A stretch of DNA of 64,000 nt, from positions 806,001-870,000 of the forward strand of contig NZ_CP102604.1 of assembly GCF_024707505.1 (NCBI RefSeq). Direction: 5' to 3'. Below are positions 43,881 through 53,249 of the stretch, one piece after another; position 1 is the stretch's first letter, and each line of letters opens with the position of its first letter. This stretch comes from Pantoea sp. SOD02. GTDB taxonomy: Bacteria; Pseudomonadota; Gammaproteobacteria; Enterobacterales; Enterobacteriaceae. Made by a program: the position numbers and the translations under genes. The notes under the pieces were generated by a model, which did not search any database, was not told the DNA's origin, and was given only the letters and a program-made list of their open reading frames with translations.

Positions 43881-43906
43881 AGCAGGCTTTCAAAGCCTGC
43901 TTTTTT
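43881..43906 (+). terminator. Rho-independent terminator after the aldo-keto reductase gene
   Basis: AGCAGGCTTT and AAAGCCTGCT form a 10-bp stem with a minimal loop, followed by TTTTT. Confidence 0.92.
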
Positions 43907-43975
43907 ATGTGATCCCGCTCAATTTGCAGATGAAGCTGCTAAAAAAAGCACGGATGTTGCTTTTTTGTAAACAGA

Positions 43976-44004
43976 TTAACAATCAGGCGAAATGCTGCTA
44001 TGCT
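43976..44004 (+). promoter_or_regulatory. Probable sigma-70 promoter of acnB
   Basis: TTAACA (43976-43981), 17-base spacer and TATGCT (43999-44004) predict a start near 44011 and an 84-base leader before the GTG start of acnB. Confidence 0.65.
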
Positions 44005-44094
44005 GCCCCACGCGGAACCGGGCACCTCACCCTACTGTTCGACAGCATCAAGGGGTGCACCGGTAAGCTATACAATGAGAGCGAGGAGAACGTC

Positions 44095-46692
44095 GTGCTA
44101 GAAGAATACCGTAAGCACGTTGCCGAGCGTGCTGCCCAGGGAATCGTACCTAAGCCGTTAGATGCTTCCCAGATGGCCGCGCTGGTTGAACTGCTAAAAA
44201 ACCCGCCAGCGGGTGAAGAAGAATTCCTTACCGACCTGTTGGTCAATCGTGTTCCACCAGGTGTTGATGAAGCGGCGTATGTTAAAGCCGGTTTCCTGGC
44301 AGCTGTCACTAAGGGCGAAGCCCACTCTCCTCTGGTTACTCGCGAAAAAGCCGTTGAGCTGCTGGGCACCATGCAGGGCGGTTATAACATCCATGCGCTG
44401 ATTGAAGCGTTAGAAGATGAAGCCTTAGCACCGATCGCTGCCGAAGCCCTGTCTCACACGCTGCTGATGTTCGATAACTTCTACGATGTCGAAGAGAAAG
44501 CCAAAGCGGGTAACCCACACGCGAAAAAAATCATCCAGTCCTGGGCCGATGCCGAATGGTTCCTGAAGCGTCCAAAACTGGCTGAAAAAATTACCACCAC
44601 CGTGTTCAAAGTGACCGGCGAAACCAACACCGACGACCTCTCTCCGGCGCCGGATGCATGGTCACGCCCGGATATTCCACTGCACGCGCTGGCAATGCTG
44701 AAAAACGCCCGTGAAGGCATCGAACCCGACGATGCTGGTAACATTGGCCCGATCAAACAGATCGAAGCACTGCAGACCAAAGGCTTCCCGCTGACCTATG
44801 TGGGCGACGTGGTCGGTACCGGTTCTTCGCGTAAATCCGCCACCAACTCGGTGCTGTGGTTTATGGGCGACGATATCCCTTACGTGCCAAACAAAAAGGG
44901 CGGCGGTCTGTGCCTCGGCGGTAAAATCGCTCCAATCTTCTTCAACACCATGGAAGATGCGGGTGCCTTGCCGATCGAGCTTGACGTTGATCGTCTGAAC
45001 ATGGGCGATGTCATCGACGTTTACCCATACAAAGGCGAAGTGCGCAATCACGAAACCGATGAAGTGCTGGCGACCTTCGAGCTGAAGACCGACGTACTGC
45101 TGGACGAAGTCCGTGCTGGCGGTCGTATTCCGCTGATCATCGGTCGTGGCCTGACCACCAAAGCGCGCGAGTCATTGGGTCTGCCGCACAGCGATGTGTT
45201 CGTGCAAGCCAAAGATGTTGCCGCCAGCACCCGTGGTTATTCACTGGCGCAGAAAATGGTTGGCCGCGCATGTGGCGTAGACGGCGTTCGTCCGGGCGCG
45301 TACTGCGAACCAAAAATGACTTCAGTCGGTTCTCAGGACACCACCGGTCCAATGACCCGTGATGAACTGAAAGACCTGGCGTGCCTCGGCTTCTCTGCCG
45401 ACCTGGTAATGCAGTCATTCTGTCACACCGCTGCCTATCCGAAGCCGGTTGACGTGACCACGCACCATACGCTGCCAGACTTCATCATGAACCGTGGCGG
45501 CGTGTCGCTGCGTCCGGGCGATGGCGTTATCCACAGCTGGCTGAACCGTATGCTTCTGCCAGATACCGTTGGTACCGGCGGTGATTCGCACACCCGTTTC
45601 CCAATCGGTATTTCATTCCCGGCAGGTTCTGGTCTGGTAGCGTTTGCTGCTGCGACCGGCGTGATGCCGCTGGATATGCCGGAATCGGTGCTGGTGCGCT
45701 TCAAAGGCGAAATGCAGCCGGGCATCACCCTGCGCGATCTGGTACACGCTATTCCGCTGTACGCGATCAAGGCGGGCCTGCTGACCGTTGAGAAGAAAGG
45801 TAAGAAAAACATCTTCTCTGGCCGCGTGCTGGAAATCGAAGGTCTGCCGAAGCTGAAAGTTGAGCAGGCATTTGAGTTGACCGATGCCTCGGCGGAGCGT
45901 TCTGCAGCTGGCTGTACCATCAAGCTGGATAAAGAGCCGATCATCGAGTACCTGAACTCGAACATCGTGCTGCTGAAGTGGATGATCTCGGAAGGCTACG
46001 GCGATCGTCGTACGCTGGAGCGCCGCATTGAAGGCATGCAGAAATGGCTGGCCGATCCGCAACTGCTGGAAGGCGATGCGGATGCGGAATACGCGGCGGT
46101 GATCGATATCGATCTGGCCGAGATTAAAGAGCCGATTCTGTGCGCACCGAACGATCCAGACGACGCGCGTTGGTTGTCTGATGTGCAGGGCGAGAAGATC
46201 GACGAAGTGTTCATCGGTTCGTGCATGACCAACATTGGTCACTTCCGCGCGGCCGGTAAACTGCTGGATGCCCATAAAGGCCAGCTGCCAACCCGCTTGT
46301 GGGTTGCGCCGCCAACCAAAATGGACGCCGCACAGCTGACTGAAGAGGGCTATTACAGCGTCTTCGGTAAGAGCGGTGCACGTATCGAGATTCCGGGCTG
46401 TTCACTGTGCATGGGTAACCAGGCGCGTGTAGCGGACGGCGCGACGGTGGTTTCCACCTCAACCCGTAACTTCCCGAACCGTCTGGGTACCGGCGCGAAC
46501 GTCTTCCTGGCGTCGGCTGAACTGGCGGCGGTCGCTTCGCTGCTTGGCAAGCTGCCAACGCCGGATGAGTATCAGCAGTTCATGCTGCAGGTTGATAAGA
46601 CTGCGGCTGACACTTACCGCTACCTCAACTTTGATCAGCTGGGACAATACACTGAAAAAGCGGATAGCGTGATCTTCCAGACTGCTGTTTAA
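44095..46692 (+). CDS. acnB: Bifunctional aconitate hydratase 2 / 2-methylisocitrate dehydratase AcnB
   Basis: GTG 44095 with a GAGGAGA ribosome site gives 865 residues, exactly the E. coli AcnB length, starting with [15 protein letters not shown] after the initiator; the frame is open further upstream but without similarity. The 4Fe-4S ligands are Cys710 ([10 protein letters not shown]), Cys769 and Cys772 (GCSLCMGNQ). The HEAT-like N-terminal domain precedes the swivel and catalytic domains. It is the main TCA-cycle aconitase and in E. coli also binds mRNA when iron is short. Confidence 0.98.
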   Translation: MLEEYRKHVAERAAQGIVPKPLDASQMAALVELLKNPPAGEEEFLTDLLVNRVPPGVDEAAYVKAGFLAAVTKGEAHSPLVTREKAVELLGTMQGGYNIHALIEALEDEALAPIAAEALSHTLLMFDNFYDVEEKAKAGNPHAKKIIQSWADAEWFLKRPKLAEKITTTVFKVTGETNTDDLSPAPDAWSRPDIPLHALAMLKNAREGIEPDDAGNIGPIKQIEALQTKGFPLTYVGDVVGTGSSRKSATNSVLWFMGDDIPYVPNKKGGGLCLGGKIAPIFFNTMEDAGALPIELDVDRLNMGDVIDVYPYKGEVRNHETDEVLATFELKTDVLLDEVRAGGRIPLIIGRGLTTKARESLGLPHSDVFVQAKDVAASTRGYSLAQKMVGRACGVDGVRPGAYCEPKMTSVGSQDTTGPMTRDELKDLACLGFSADLVMQSFCHTAAYPKPVDVTTHHTLPDFIMNRGGVSLRPGDGVIHSWLNRMLLPDTVGTGGDSHTRFPIGISFPAGSGLVAFAAATGVMPLDMPESVLVRFKGEMQPGITLRDLVHAIPLYAIKAGLLTVEKKGKKNIFSGRVLEIEGLPKLKVEQAFELTDASAERSAAGCTIKLDKEPIIEYLNSNIVLLKWMISEGYGDRRTLERRIEGMQKWLADPQLLEGDADAEYAAVIDIDLAEIKEPILCAPNDPDDARWLSDVQGEKIDEVFIGSCMTNIGHFRAAGKLLDAHKGQLPTRLWVAPPTKMDAAQLTEEGYYSVFGKSGARIEIPGCSLCMGNQARVADGATVVSTSTRNFPNRLGTGANVFLASAELAAVASLLGKLPTPDEYQQFMLQVDKTAADTYRYLNFDQLGQYTEKADSVIFQTAV

Positions 46693-46710
46693 TCGGCTGA
46701 CGGGATGAAC

Positions 46711-46740
46711 AAGGGGACGATGAAAATCGTCCCTTTTTTT
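46711..46740 (+). terminator. Rho-independent terminator after acnB
   Basis: AAGGGGACGA (46711-46720) pairs with TCGTCCCTTT (46727-46736), one G.T pair, and runs into a T-tract 18 bases after the acnB stop. Confidence 0.93.
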
Positions 46741-46864
46741 ATGCCCTTTTTTCCGCTGACATCTCCAGGCATAATGCGAGCGCGATCCCACTTTATTCAG
46801 CGTGCTGCGCACAAAATGCACTAACACGGTGCCGCACGGCGCGTCATCAGTATGAGGCAAACCC

Positions 46865-47227
46865 ATGGAGTACGAATTTCTGCGTGATTTGACCGGCCAG
46901 GTCAAAGTGCGTATGTCGATGGACCACGAAGCGGTGGGGCACTGGTTCAACGAAGAGGTCAAAGACAATCTGCCGTTGCTGGATGAGGTTGAGGCCGCCG
47001 CCCAGCAGGTGAAAGGCACCATTAATCAGTGGCAGCGCGTTGGACATGAATACACGCTGTGGCTGGATGAAGAAGAGGTGATGATTCGTGCCAACCAGCT
47101 GGCGCTGGAAGATGACGGCATGGAAGAGGGCATGACCTATTACGACGAAGAGAGCCTCTCTTTCTGCGGCGTCGAAGATTTTCTCGCGGTGATTGCCGCT
47201 TATCGGCTGTTTATCGCCGGTAAATAA
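46865..47227 (+). CDS. yacL: Conserved UPF0231 protein YacL
   Basis: A 120-residue acidic protein of the same length as E. coli YacL, beginning [31 protein letters not shown]. The C-terminal [16 protein letters not shown] is conserved. No domain of known function is visible and the function is unknown. It sits after acnB with its own gap of 172 bases and is followed by a GTAG-headed REP element. Confidence 0.95.
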   Translation: MEYEFLRDLTGQVKVRMSMDHEAVGHWFNEEVKDNLPLLDEVEAAAQQVKGTINQWQRVGHEYTLWLDEEEVMIRANQLALEDDGMEEGMTYYDEESLSFCGVEDFLAVIAAYRLFIAGK

Positions 47228-47228
47228 C

Positions 47229-47252
47229 GTAGGGTCGCCATTGATGGCGACC
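47229..47252 (-). repeat. GTAG-headed REP-like palindrome, copy A
   Basis: GTAG then GGTCGCCAT-TG-ATGGCGACC, directly after the yacL stop and 7 bases before the end of the convergent MFS gene. The same unit occurs at 49622, 49701 and 61054. The stem may also act as a bidirectional terminator for yacL and the MFS gene. Confidence 0.8.
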
Positions 47253-47259
47253 CAGCCGA

Positions 47260-48585
47260 TTACCGCGCTGCGCCGCTTGCAACGGAATGTGAATGTGAAA
47301 CCTGCTCCTCATCAACGATAGGTTCAACTTTACCCATCAGGAACAGATAGTTAAGGATGCCAATCACCACCAGTACCGCCGAGAACACCAGCGCCCAGGT
47401 AAAGTGTCCGGTGGCGCCAACAATCGCGCCGGTAATTATCGGTCCCACCGCACCGCCCATGTTGGATACGGTATTCTGCAGGCCCGCGACAATCGACACG
47501 CTGTTTTGCGGCGCCACATCGCCCGGCAATGCCCACACTTGTGATGCCGCCACGGTGGTGCCGGATTTGGCGATACACAGCAGCAGCACGGTCATAAACA
47601 CTGAATCGGTGAACGGAGCAAAGCCGATGCACAGCGCCATCAGCAGGCCGATGGTGAGGAACAGTTTGCGTGTGGCGGTCAGCGACAGCACTTTGTTATG
47701 CACCATGCGATCCGATGCCCAACCCGCCAGCACTTCAATCACCATGCCGCAGATCAGCGGTAGCGCGGCCACCATCCCCATTTTGAGGAAATCCATGCCT
47801 TTATCTTTCACCAGATAGGTCGGCAGCCAGGTGATAAAGAAATAGGAGGTATAATTGATGGTGAAGAAGCCAATGCACATCGCCCAGATATTGCGGTAGC
47901 GCAGCAGTTTGTACCACTTCATCGGACGCACGCTTTTATCGCCGTGCTTCTGCGCCTGGCCGTCACGGATGAAGCGCACTTCTTCTTTACTGATCGACTT
48001 ATGATCTTCCGGGTTCTCGGCGTAGATAAAGTACCAGGCAATCACCCAGAACAAACCGAGCGCACCAATGGCGAGGAAGGTCAGACGCCAGTCGAACAGG
48101 GCGATCATAAAGACAATCAGCGGCATGGCCACCGCACCACCAAACTTGGAGGCGCTGTCGAACAGGCCAGAAACCGTGGCGCGTTCGCGGTCCGGGAACC
48201 AGCGCGCGGTAATGCCTGCGTTACTGGGATAGGCGGCGGCTTCACCGACGCCGAGGGCTAAACGTAGCGCCAGCAGCGATTTAAATCCGGTCGCGAGGCC
48301 CATCGCCATGGTCGCGATTGACCACCAGCCGACGGCGATGCCGAGGCCTTTTTTCTGACCGAAGCGATCGGCGAACCAGCCCGCCGGGATCTGCAATAGC
48401 GCATACGACCAGAAGAACGCTGCCATGATGAAGCCCATCATTTCAGGATTGATATCGAGCTCTTTGATCAGATGCGGTGCCGCTGCCGAGAGCACGGTGC
48501 GGTCAATGTAGTTAATGGCGATGGCCAGCCACATCAGGCCAGCAATCCACCAACGGATACGACTCGAGCGCGCAGAGTTAGTCAT
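47260..48585 (-). CDS. MFS transporter of the anion:cation symporter type (sugar acid uptake)
   Basis: A 441-residue inner-membrane protein with about 12 hydrophobic segments in two halves. IAINYIDRTVLSAAAPHLIKEL, GWFADRFGQKKGL and LRLALGVGEAAAYPSNAGI are typical of the ACS group (ExuT, GudP, GarP, DgoT). It is the last gene of the minus-strand acid-sugar unit, 44 bases after the dehydrogenase gene, so it probably brings in a sugar acid or hydroxy acid handled by these enzymes. Exact substrate unknown. Confidence 0.9.
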   Translation of the reverse strand: MTNSARSSRIRWWIAGLMWLAIAINYIDRTVLSAAAPHLIKELDINPEMMGFIMAAFFWSYALLQIPAGWFADRFGQKKGLGIAVGWWSIATMAMGLATGFKSLLALRLALGVGEAAAYPSNAGITARWFPDRERATVSGLFDSASKFGGAVAMPLIVFMIALFDWRLTFLAIGALGLFWVIAWYFIYAENPEDHKSISKEEVRFIRDGQAQKHGDKSVRPMKWYKLLRYRNIWAMCIGFFTINYTSYFFITWLPTYLVKDKGMDFLKMGMVAALPLICGMVIEVLAGWASDRMVHNKVLSLTATRKLFLTIGLLMALCIGFAPFTDSVFMTVLLLCIAKSGTTVAASQVWALPGDVAPQNSVSIVAGLQNTVSNMGGAVGPIITGAIVGATGHFTWALVFSAVLVVIGILNYLFLMGKVEPIVDEEQVSHSHSVASGAAR

Positions 48586-48629
48586 AATAATTATCCACTC
48601 GAAAAAGGGTTACAGAGAAAGGCGGGGTG

Positions 48630-49583
48630 TTATTCCAGCCCGTTCATCACGTTGATTGGGCGTTCGCCCTGTTGGATGCACTGCACAATTTGCGACACGC
48701 AACGTTCACCAATCGCGCTGATTGCGCCGTCGGTGTAACCGGCAATGTGCGAAGTGGGAATGAAGTTGTTGAGCGTAAACAGTGGATGCTCGCTCAGCGG
48801 TTCCTGCACAAACACATCAGCCGCCGCACCGGCAATCACGTTATCCAGCAGCGCCTGATAGAGATCCTGTTCGTTCACCACGCCGCCGCGTGAGGCATTA
48901 ATCAGGAAGGCAGTTTTCTTCATGCGTTTGAGGCGTGCGGCATCAAATAAATTTTGCGTCTTGTCGGTAAGCGGCATGTGCAGGGTGATGAAATCGCTGG
49001 TTTCGGTCAGCTGATCCAGCGTGACGAATTCGATGCCGTGCTCGGCAGCAAACTGCTCATCGGGATAAAAATCAAACGCGATCACCCGCATGTTGAAGCC
49101 TTTGGCGCGCAGCGCAACCTGCTTACCGATATTGCCCAGCCCGATGATGCCCAATGTTTTGCCATAAACGTCGGTGGCAAAAATTCGCGGCCAGCTGCCG
49201 GCGCGGGTTTCAATGGCGGCCTGGGTGATCTGACGCGCGCTGTTGAGGATCAAAGCAAAGGCGAAATCGGCAACCGCGTGTTTGTTGGCATCCGGCACGT
49301 TAGTGACGTAAATACCGCGTGCGCGCGTCGCTTCCAGATTGATGTTGTCGACGCCAACGCCGTGCTTACAGACGATTTTCAGCTGCGGTGTTAATGCCAG
49401 CAGTTCTTCATTGATGTCGGTAAAGGCCACAATCATCGCTACGGTGTCAGCCAGATGTGGCTCAAGTGCGCTCAGCGGCGCATCAGCGGGCAGCGTGATT
49501 AGCTCAAAACCGTGCTGCTGCAGCACCTCAATCGGCGCCGCGTCGTATTTGGCGAATGACGGTGAAGTACAGATGACTTTCAT
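48630..49583 (-). CDS. D-2-hydroxyacid dehydrogenase (phosphoglycerate dehydrogenase-like)
   Basis: A 317-residue NAD-dependent dehydrogenase from ATG 49583 (MKVICTSPSFAKYD). The nucleotide-binding motif is GIIGLGNIGKQVA (about 146-158), and the catalytic Arg, Glu and His lie in NASRGGVVNE, VFVQEPLSEHPL and PTSHIAGYTDGA. No ACT domain follows, so it is not a feedback-regulated SerA. It is flanked by the DapA-like and MFS genes, separated from the former by a 161-base gap filled with REP elements. Likely role: oxidation or reduction of a 2-hydroxy or 2-keto acid in this pathway. Confidence 0.88.
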   Translation of the reverse strand: MKVICTSPSFAKYDAAPIEVLQQHGFELITLPADAPLSALEPHLADTVAMIVAFTDINEELLALTPQLKIVCKHGVGVDNINLEATRARGIYVTNVPDANKHAVADFAFALILNSARQITQAAIETRAGSWPRIFATDVYGKTLGIIGLGNIGKQVALRAKGFNMRVIAFDFYPDEQFAAEHGIEFVTLDQLTETSDFITLHMPLTDKTQNLFDAARLKRMKKTAFLINASRGGVVNEQDLYQALLDNVIAGAAADVFVQEPLSEHPLFTLNNFIPTSHIAGYTDGAISAIGERCVSQIVQCIQQGERPINVMNGLE

Positions 49584-49621
49584 GATTCTTCCCGGGTTAG
49601 TAAATGCTGCCAAATTGGCCA

Positions 49622-49645
49622 GGTCACCATAAATGGCGACCCTAC
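49622..49645 (+). repeat. GTAG-headed REP-like palindrome, copy B1
   Basis: GGTCACCAT-AA-ATGGCGACC followed by CTAC (the reverse of a GTAG head). It is the left arm of an inverted pair with copy B2, and one base of the stem is mismatched. Confidence 0.75.
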
Positions 49646-49650
49646 AAAAC

Positions 49651-49698
49651 CGCATTCATATGTGCGTTCGTACCCGCATTCATATGCGCATTCATACG
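49651..49698. repeat. Two 24-bp tandem repeats between paired REP elements
   Basis: Units at 49651-49674 and 49675-49698 both begin CGCATTCATATG and differ at five positions. They fill the spacer between REP copies B1 and B2, with no reading frame. They resemble the short spacer repeats sometimes found in composite REP elements. Confidence 0.7.
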
Positions 49699-49700
49699 CC

Positions 49701-49724
49701 GTAGGGTCGCCCTTAAGGGTGACC
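49701..49724 (-). repeat. GTAG-headed REP-like palindrome, copy B2
   Basis: GTAG then GGTCGCCCTT-AAGGGTGACC, inverted relative to B1 so that the GTAG heads face each other. The pair B1-B2 forms a REPIN-like element of 103 bases inside the acid-sugar operon. Confidence 0.75.
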
Positions 49725-49744
49725 AAACCAACGGCGCACCTGCA

Positions 49745-50629
49745 TTACTGCAAATACTGATTCACAATCTGGCGGATCTTCTGCTCTTCTTCGGCAGAGA
49801 AACTCACCGCATAGCGGCTGTCGCCAACCTCAAAGCCCAGCAGCGTCACCGCTTTTTTCACTGCGGCGGGAGAGAAGCCCACGCTATACAGATCGGTGCG
49901 CAGACCGGTGACGTTTTCCTGCGCCAGGCGCGAACCTTCGATATCGCCCGCGTGGAAGCGTGCCCAAATCGCATTGATCTCTTTAGGCGCCACGTTAGCG
50001 AGACCAGAAATACAGGCTGAGCAGCCGTCGACAAAGCCCTGATGAATCAGCGAATCCGGGCCGTTCAGCACATCAAAACTGTCGATTCCTGCAGCCGCTT
50101 GCAGGAAGCCGCTCAGGCTTTCGTAGCTGCCGGCGCTGTCTTTAATACCGATGATGTTCGGGTGCGCGGCCAACGTGCGCACGGTTTCCGGCTGCAGCGT
50201 GTTGCCGGTGCGTGCCGGAATGTTGTAGAGGAACAGCGGCACGTCGATGGCATCGGCCACCGCGCGATAGTGGGCGATCAGCTCTTCCTGCTTCAGCGGC
50301 ACAAAATAAGGCGTGATCACCGAAACCGCATCCACGCCCAGCTTCGCCACTTGTTTCCCAAGGCGAATGGTTTCACGCGTGGAGATCTCGCCAATATGCG
50401 CCACCACCGGCGCGCTGCCGTTCACTTCATCAACGCAGGTTTGCGTCACCGCCAGCTTCTCCTGTTCGTTCAGCACGAAGAATTCGCCGTTGGTGCCGCC
50501 GCAGAAGATGCCGTTGCCGGCGCTTAACTGACGTTTAACCTGTTCGCGTTGGGCGGCTGGATTGAATGCGCCGTCGCGATCGAAGGTGGTGACGATGGCG
50601 GTTAACACGCCCTGAATTTTCTTGCTCAT
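49745..50629 (-). CDS. DapA-family (DHDPS/NAL) class I aldolase or lyase
   Basis: A 294-residue (beta/alpha)8 enzyme. The Schiff-base Lys is in IIGIKDSAGSYES (about 165), the catalytic Tyr in LYNIPARTG (about 137-145), and the carboxylate-binding GGTNGEFFVLN (about 44-54) replaces the GTTGE of true DapA. That suggests a 2-keto-3-deoxy acid aldolase or related lyase (YagE, KdgA-like, NanA group) rather than lysine biosynthesis. It follows the iron alcohol dehydrogenase gene by 17 bases in one operon. Confidence 0.87.
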   Translation of the reverse strand: MSKKIQGVLTAIVTTFDRDGAFNPAAQREQVKRQLSAGNGIFCGGTNGEFFVLNEQEKLAVTQTCVDEVNGSAPVVAHIGEISTRETIRLGKQVAKLGVDAVSVITPYFVPLKQEELIAHYRAVADAIDVPLFLYNIPARTGNTLQPETVRTLAAHPNIIGIKDSAGSYESLSGFLQAAAGIDSFDVLNGPDSLIHQGFVDGCSACISGLANVAPKEINAIWARFHAGDIEGSRLAQENVTGLRTDLYSVGFSPAAVKKAVTLLGFEVGDSRYAVSFSAEEEQKIRQIVNQYLQ

Positions 50630-50646
50630 GTTGTCCTCGATAATCC

Positions 50647-51795
50647 TTAGTGATTCAAAGCCGGAAATAGCGTCAGGTAGACGTTGCGTACGTCATCGGC
50701 GCCCACTTTCATCGGTACATTCTTCATCAGGCGCTGCACGTCGAGCGCGGCTTCCACCAGATACGGCAGATGATCCGGGCCGATACCCAGCTCTTCCAGG
50801 CTGGCGGGCAGCTTCAGGCGTTTCACCAGCGCGGCAAAGTACGCCACCAGCGCGTGGGATTTGGCTTCGTCGTCCAGCGAGGTATCGGCATCCGGCAGTA
50901 GATCGTAAGCCTGAGCGAATTTGCTCACCGCCGCCGGACGCACAAAGCGCATACAGGGCGCGAGCAGAATGGCGTTGGCGACGCCGTGCGGCAGGTGATA
51001 TTTGCCGCCCAGCGGATAAGACATTGCATGTACCAGATGCGTACCGGCATGCGCAATCGATGCGCCACCGTAATAAGACGCCCACAGCATATTCAGGCGC
51101 GCTTCAAGGTTATCCGGCTCAGCGATGGTGGTTTCGAGGCTGGCAAACAGCTTTTTCATGCCGATCAGCGCATAGTTATCGCTCACCGGATTCGACACGG
51201 TAGCGGTAAAGCACTCGATTAAATGGCACAGCGCATCGATACCGGTGGAAGAGGCGATGTGCGGTGGCATGCTGGTAGTAAGTTCTGGCACCAGCGCGAC
51301 ATAATCTGGCAGCATCACCGGCGAGATAATGCCGACTTTGGTCTCTTTCTCGGGGATCGCCAGAATCGCATTGGGCGTGGCTTCCGAGCCAGTGCCTGCG
51401 GTGGTGGGGATCAGCAGCGAAGTGGTACGCGTTTGCGGCTTTTCACCCGCCAGCAGCGCATCCAGTGTTGGTGCGCCATCAACACACAGAATCGACAGCA
51501 GCTTGGCAACGTCCAGTACGCTGCCACCGCCGACGCCAATCACCAGATCCACATCGGTGCTCGGCAGCGCGGCGACAATGGCTGCCACATCGTGTTGGCT
51601 GGGTTCTGGCGGCACCGTATTGACGATGCTCAGGCTGGCAATCTGCTGCTGCAGCTGGGCGATCAGCGTCTGCACCGCCGGAATGCCTTCAATATTCTTA
51701 TCGGTCACCAGCAGCGCTTTTTCTTTACCTTGCAGTAAATAGCTGAGGTCATTAAGCGCCTGAAAGCCACAGATCACGGTGCTGTTGATATTCAT
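50647..51795 (-). CDS. Iron-containing alcohol dehydrogenase family protein
   Basis: A 382-residue type III dehydrogenase. The dinucleotide motif VIGVGGGSVLDVAKL (about 85-99) and IPTTAGTGSEATPNA (about 130-144) precede the iron or zinc ligands in DALCHLIECF and HAMSYPLGGKYHLPHG. It is the first gene of the minus-strand unit, divergent from the kinase gene with 182 bases between start codons. It could oxidise a hydroxy acid or reduce an aldehyde released by the DapA-like lyase; which is not decidable from sequence. Confidence 0.9.
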   Translation of the reverse strand: MNINSTVICGFQALNDLSYLLQGKEKALLVTDKNIEGIPAVQTLIAQLQQQIASLSIVNTVPPEPSQHDVAAIVAALPSTDVDLVIGVGGGSVLDVAKLLSILCVDGAPTLDALLAGEKPQTRTTSLLIPTTAGTGSEATPNAILAIPEKETKVGIISPVMLPDYVALVPELTTSMPPHIASSTGIDALCHLIECFTATVSNPVSDNYALIGMKKLFASLETTIAEPDNLEARLNMLWASYYGGASIAHAGTHLVHAMSYPLGGKYHLPHGVANAILLAPCMRFVRPAAVSKFAQAYDLLPDADTSLDDEAKSHALVAYFAALVKRLKLPASLEELGIGPDHLPYLVEAALDVQRLMKNVPMKVGADDVRNVYLTLFPALNH

Positions 51796-51899
51796 CTCTT
51801 ACCCTTACGTTTTTTGCGCTGAATGATTAAGTTTGCTCAAGCAGCGCGAGGTCTATCACTACAGTGCCTAATTTTATAGGACAAATTGATTTCGATTAA

Positions 51900-51915
51900 T
51901 TTGATCTTGCTCACA
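51900..51915. promoter_or_regulatory. CRP-like site in the divergent acid-sugar promoter region
   Basis: TTTGATCTTGCTCACA matches TGTGA-N6-TCACA at 9 of 10 core positions. It lies 63 bases before the kinase start and 105 bases before the divergent dehydrogenase start, so one site could serve both operons. Confidence 0.55.
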
Positions 51916-51920
51916 TATAA

Positions 51921-51934
51921 TCAATCATGATTGA
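51921..51934. promoter_or_regulatory. 14-bp perfect palindrome, candidate DeoR operator
   Basis: TCAATCATGATTGA lies just after the CRP-like site. A second imperfect palindrome, AAATTGAT-TTCG-ATTAATTT, is at 51883-51902. Both share ATTGAT-type half sites, and the DeoR gene of this island is the obvious candidate binder. Confidence 0.5.
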
Positions 51935-51977
51935 ATATAATCATTACAGCACGGCAGCGGCCGGAACAGGAGAGAGC

Positions 51978-53249
51978 ATGACTTTACCGCCATGGAAAAC
52001 GCCAGTCCTGGTGATTGCCGATGATTTCACCGGCGCCAATGACGCGGGCAGCGGGCTGGCACAAGCCGGAGCGCGTGTGCATGTGCTGTTTGATAGCAGC
52101 ACGCCGCATGACGCTAATGCCGCCGATGTGCTGGTGATCAGCACCGATAGCCGTGCGCTCAGCGAACAGGAAGCAGCCCGGCGCACGCGGGCGGCGATTG
52201 AGCAACATCGGGCCATCCTTAACGATGGTTGGTTGTTTAAGAAGATTGATTCCACGCTGCGCGGCAATCCCGGCGCGGAAATCGCCGCCGCGATGCAGGC
52301 CAGCGGCAAAAAATTAGCCTTAGTGGTGCCGGCGGTGCCGAAGCTTGGACGCACCACGCGAGCGGGTGAAGTGTGGATCCATCAGCAACGTTTGATCGAC
52401 AGCGAATTCGCCAGCGATCCTAAAACGCCAGTCACCAGCGGCCATGTACTGACGCGGTTGCAGATGCAGAGCACCTTGCCGGGTGAAACCCTCGATCTCG
52501 CTACGCTGCGCGGCGGCCAGTTGGCGCAGGTGCTCGCCACTAAGAAAGGTTTGCTGGTGGTGGATATCGAGCAGGACGGCGACATTGCCTTATTAATGGC
52601 CGCGGCAGCCACGCTGGAGACGCGTCCACTATTAGCCGGTGCTTCCGGGCTCAGCGATGCGCTTGGCGCGATGCTGGCGGCGCGTCAGCCGCGTCCGGTG
52701 CTGGCGGTAGTCGGCTCAATGAGCGCGATTGCGCAGCAGCAGATTACGCGCCTCGCCAGCCAGCGCGACATCCGCGTTATCGATATTGATATCCGCCAAC
52801 TGTTTGCCCAACCGGCCTGGCCGCAGGCTGAACAATGGCAGCAGGCAATGCAGCAGGCGCTGCACGACGGCGCGCATTGCGTAGTGCGCACTACGCAACA
52901 CGCCGACCAGCGTCATGAGATCGAGCAGTTATGCCAACAACATCAGGTTTCACGTCAGTTATTGGGCGAGCGCATCTGCCAGTTTCTCGCGCAGTTAACC
53001 CGCCGCGTGTGCCGCGAGGTGCAGCCCGCTGGGCTTTATCTCTCTGGCGGTGATGTGGCGATTGCCGTGGCGCAGGCGTTTGGCGCGAGCGGTTTCCAGA
53101 TTCAGGGCCTTGTGGCGGGCTGCGTGCCGCACGGGGTTTTGCTTAACAGTGAATTACACCTGCCGGTGATGACCAAAGCAGGTGGCTTTGGTGACGAAAA
53201 CACCCTGGTAGAAGCCATTCGTTTTATTGAGGAGAAGTCGAGTGAGTAA
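51978..53249 (+). CDS. DUF1537 four-carbon acid sugar kinase
   Basis: A 423-residue kinase from ATG 51978 with an AGGAGAGAG ribosome site; an in-frame ATG at 51927 lies in the operator region and is unlikely. The N-terminal substrate domain has VIADDFTGANDAGSGLAQ and FKKIDSTLRGNPG (about 95-107), and the C-terminal nucleotide domain has GLYLSGGDVAIAVAQAF and TKAGGFGDENTL. Characterised members (DtnK, DenK, OtnK types) phosphorylate D-threonate, D-erythronate or 3-oxo-tetronates at O4. With pdxA2 directly after it, D-threonate or D-erythronate is the best guess. It overlaps pdxA2 by 8 bases. Confidence 0.9.
   Translation: MTLPPWKTPVLVIADDFTGANDAGSGLAQAGARVHVLFDSSTPHDANAADVLVISTDSRALSEQEAARRTRAAIEQHRAILNDGWLFKKIDSTLRGNPGAEIAAAMQASGKKLALVVPAVPKLGRTTRAGEVWIHQQRLIDSEFASDPKTPVTSGHVLTRLQMQSTLPGETLDLATLRGGQLAQVLATKKGLLVVDIEQDGDIALLMAAAATLETRPLLAGASGLSDALGAMLAARQPRPVLAVVGSMSAIAQQQITRLASQRDIRVIDIDIRQLFAQPAWPQAEQWQQAMQQALHDGAHCVVRTTQHADQRHEIEQLCQQHQVSRQLLGERICQFLAQLTRRVCREVQPAGLYLSGGDVAIAVAQAFGASGFQIQGLVAGCVPHGVLLNSELHLPVMTKAGGFGDENTLVEAIRFIEEKSSE

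Noticed and set aside
49651..49698. Tandem repeats as a CRISPR array
   Set aside because: Only two directly adjacent units with no spacers and no cas genes; they sit between paired REP elements.
49745..50629. Assignment as biosynthetic dapA
   Set aside because: The substrate motif GGTNGEF and the catabolic neighbourhood point to another member of the family.
51927..51977. Upstream ATG for the DUF1537 kinase
   Set aside because: It lies in the palindromic operator region without a ribosome site; ATG 51978 has an AGGAGAG site and gives the normal N-terminus.
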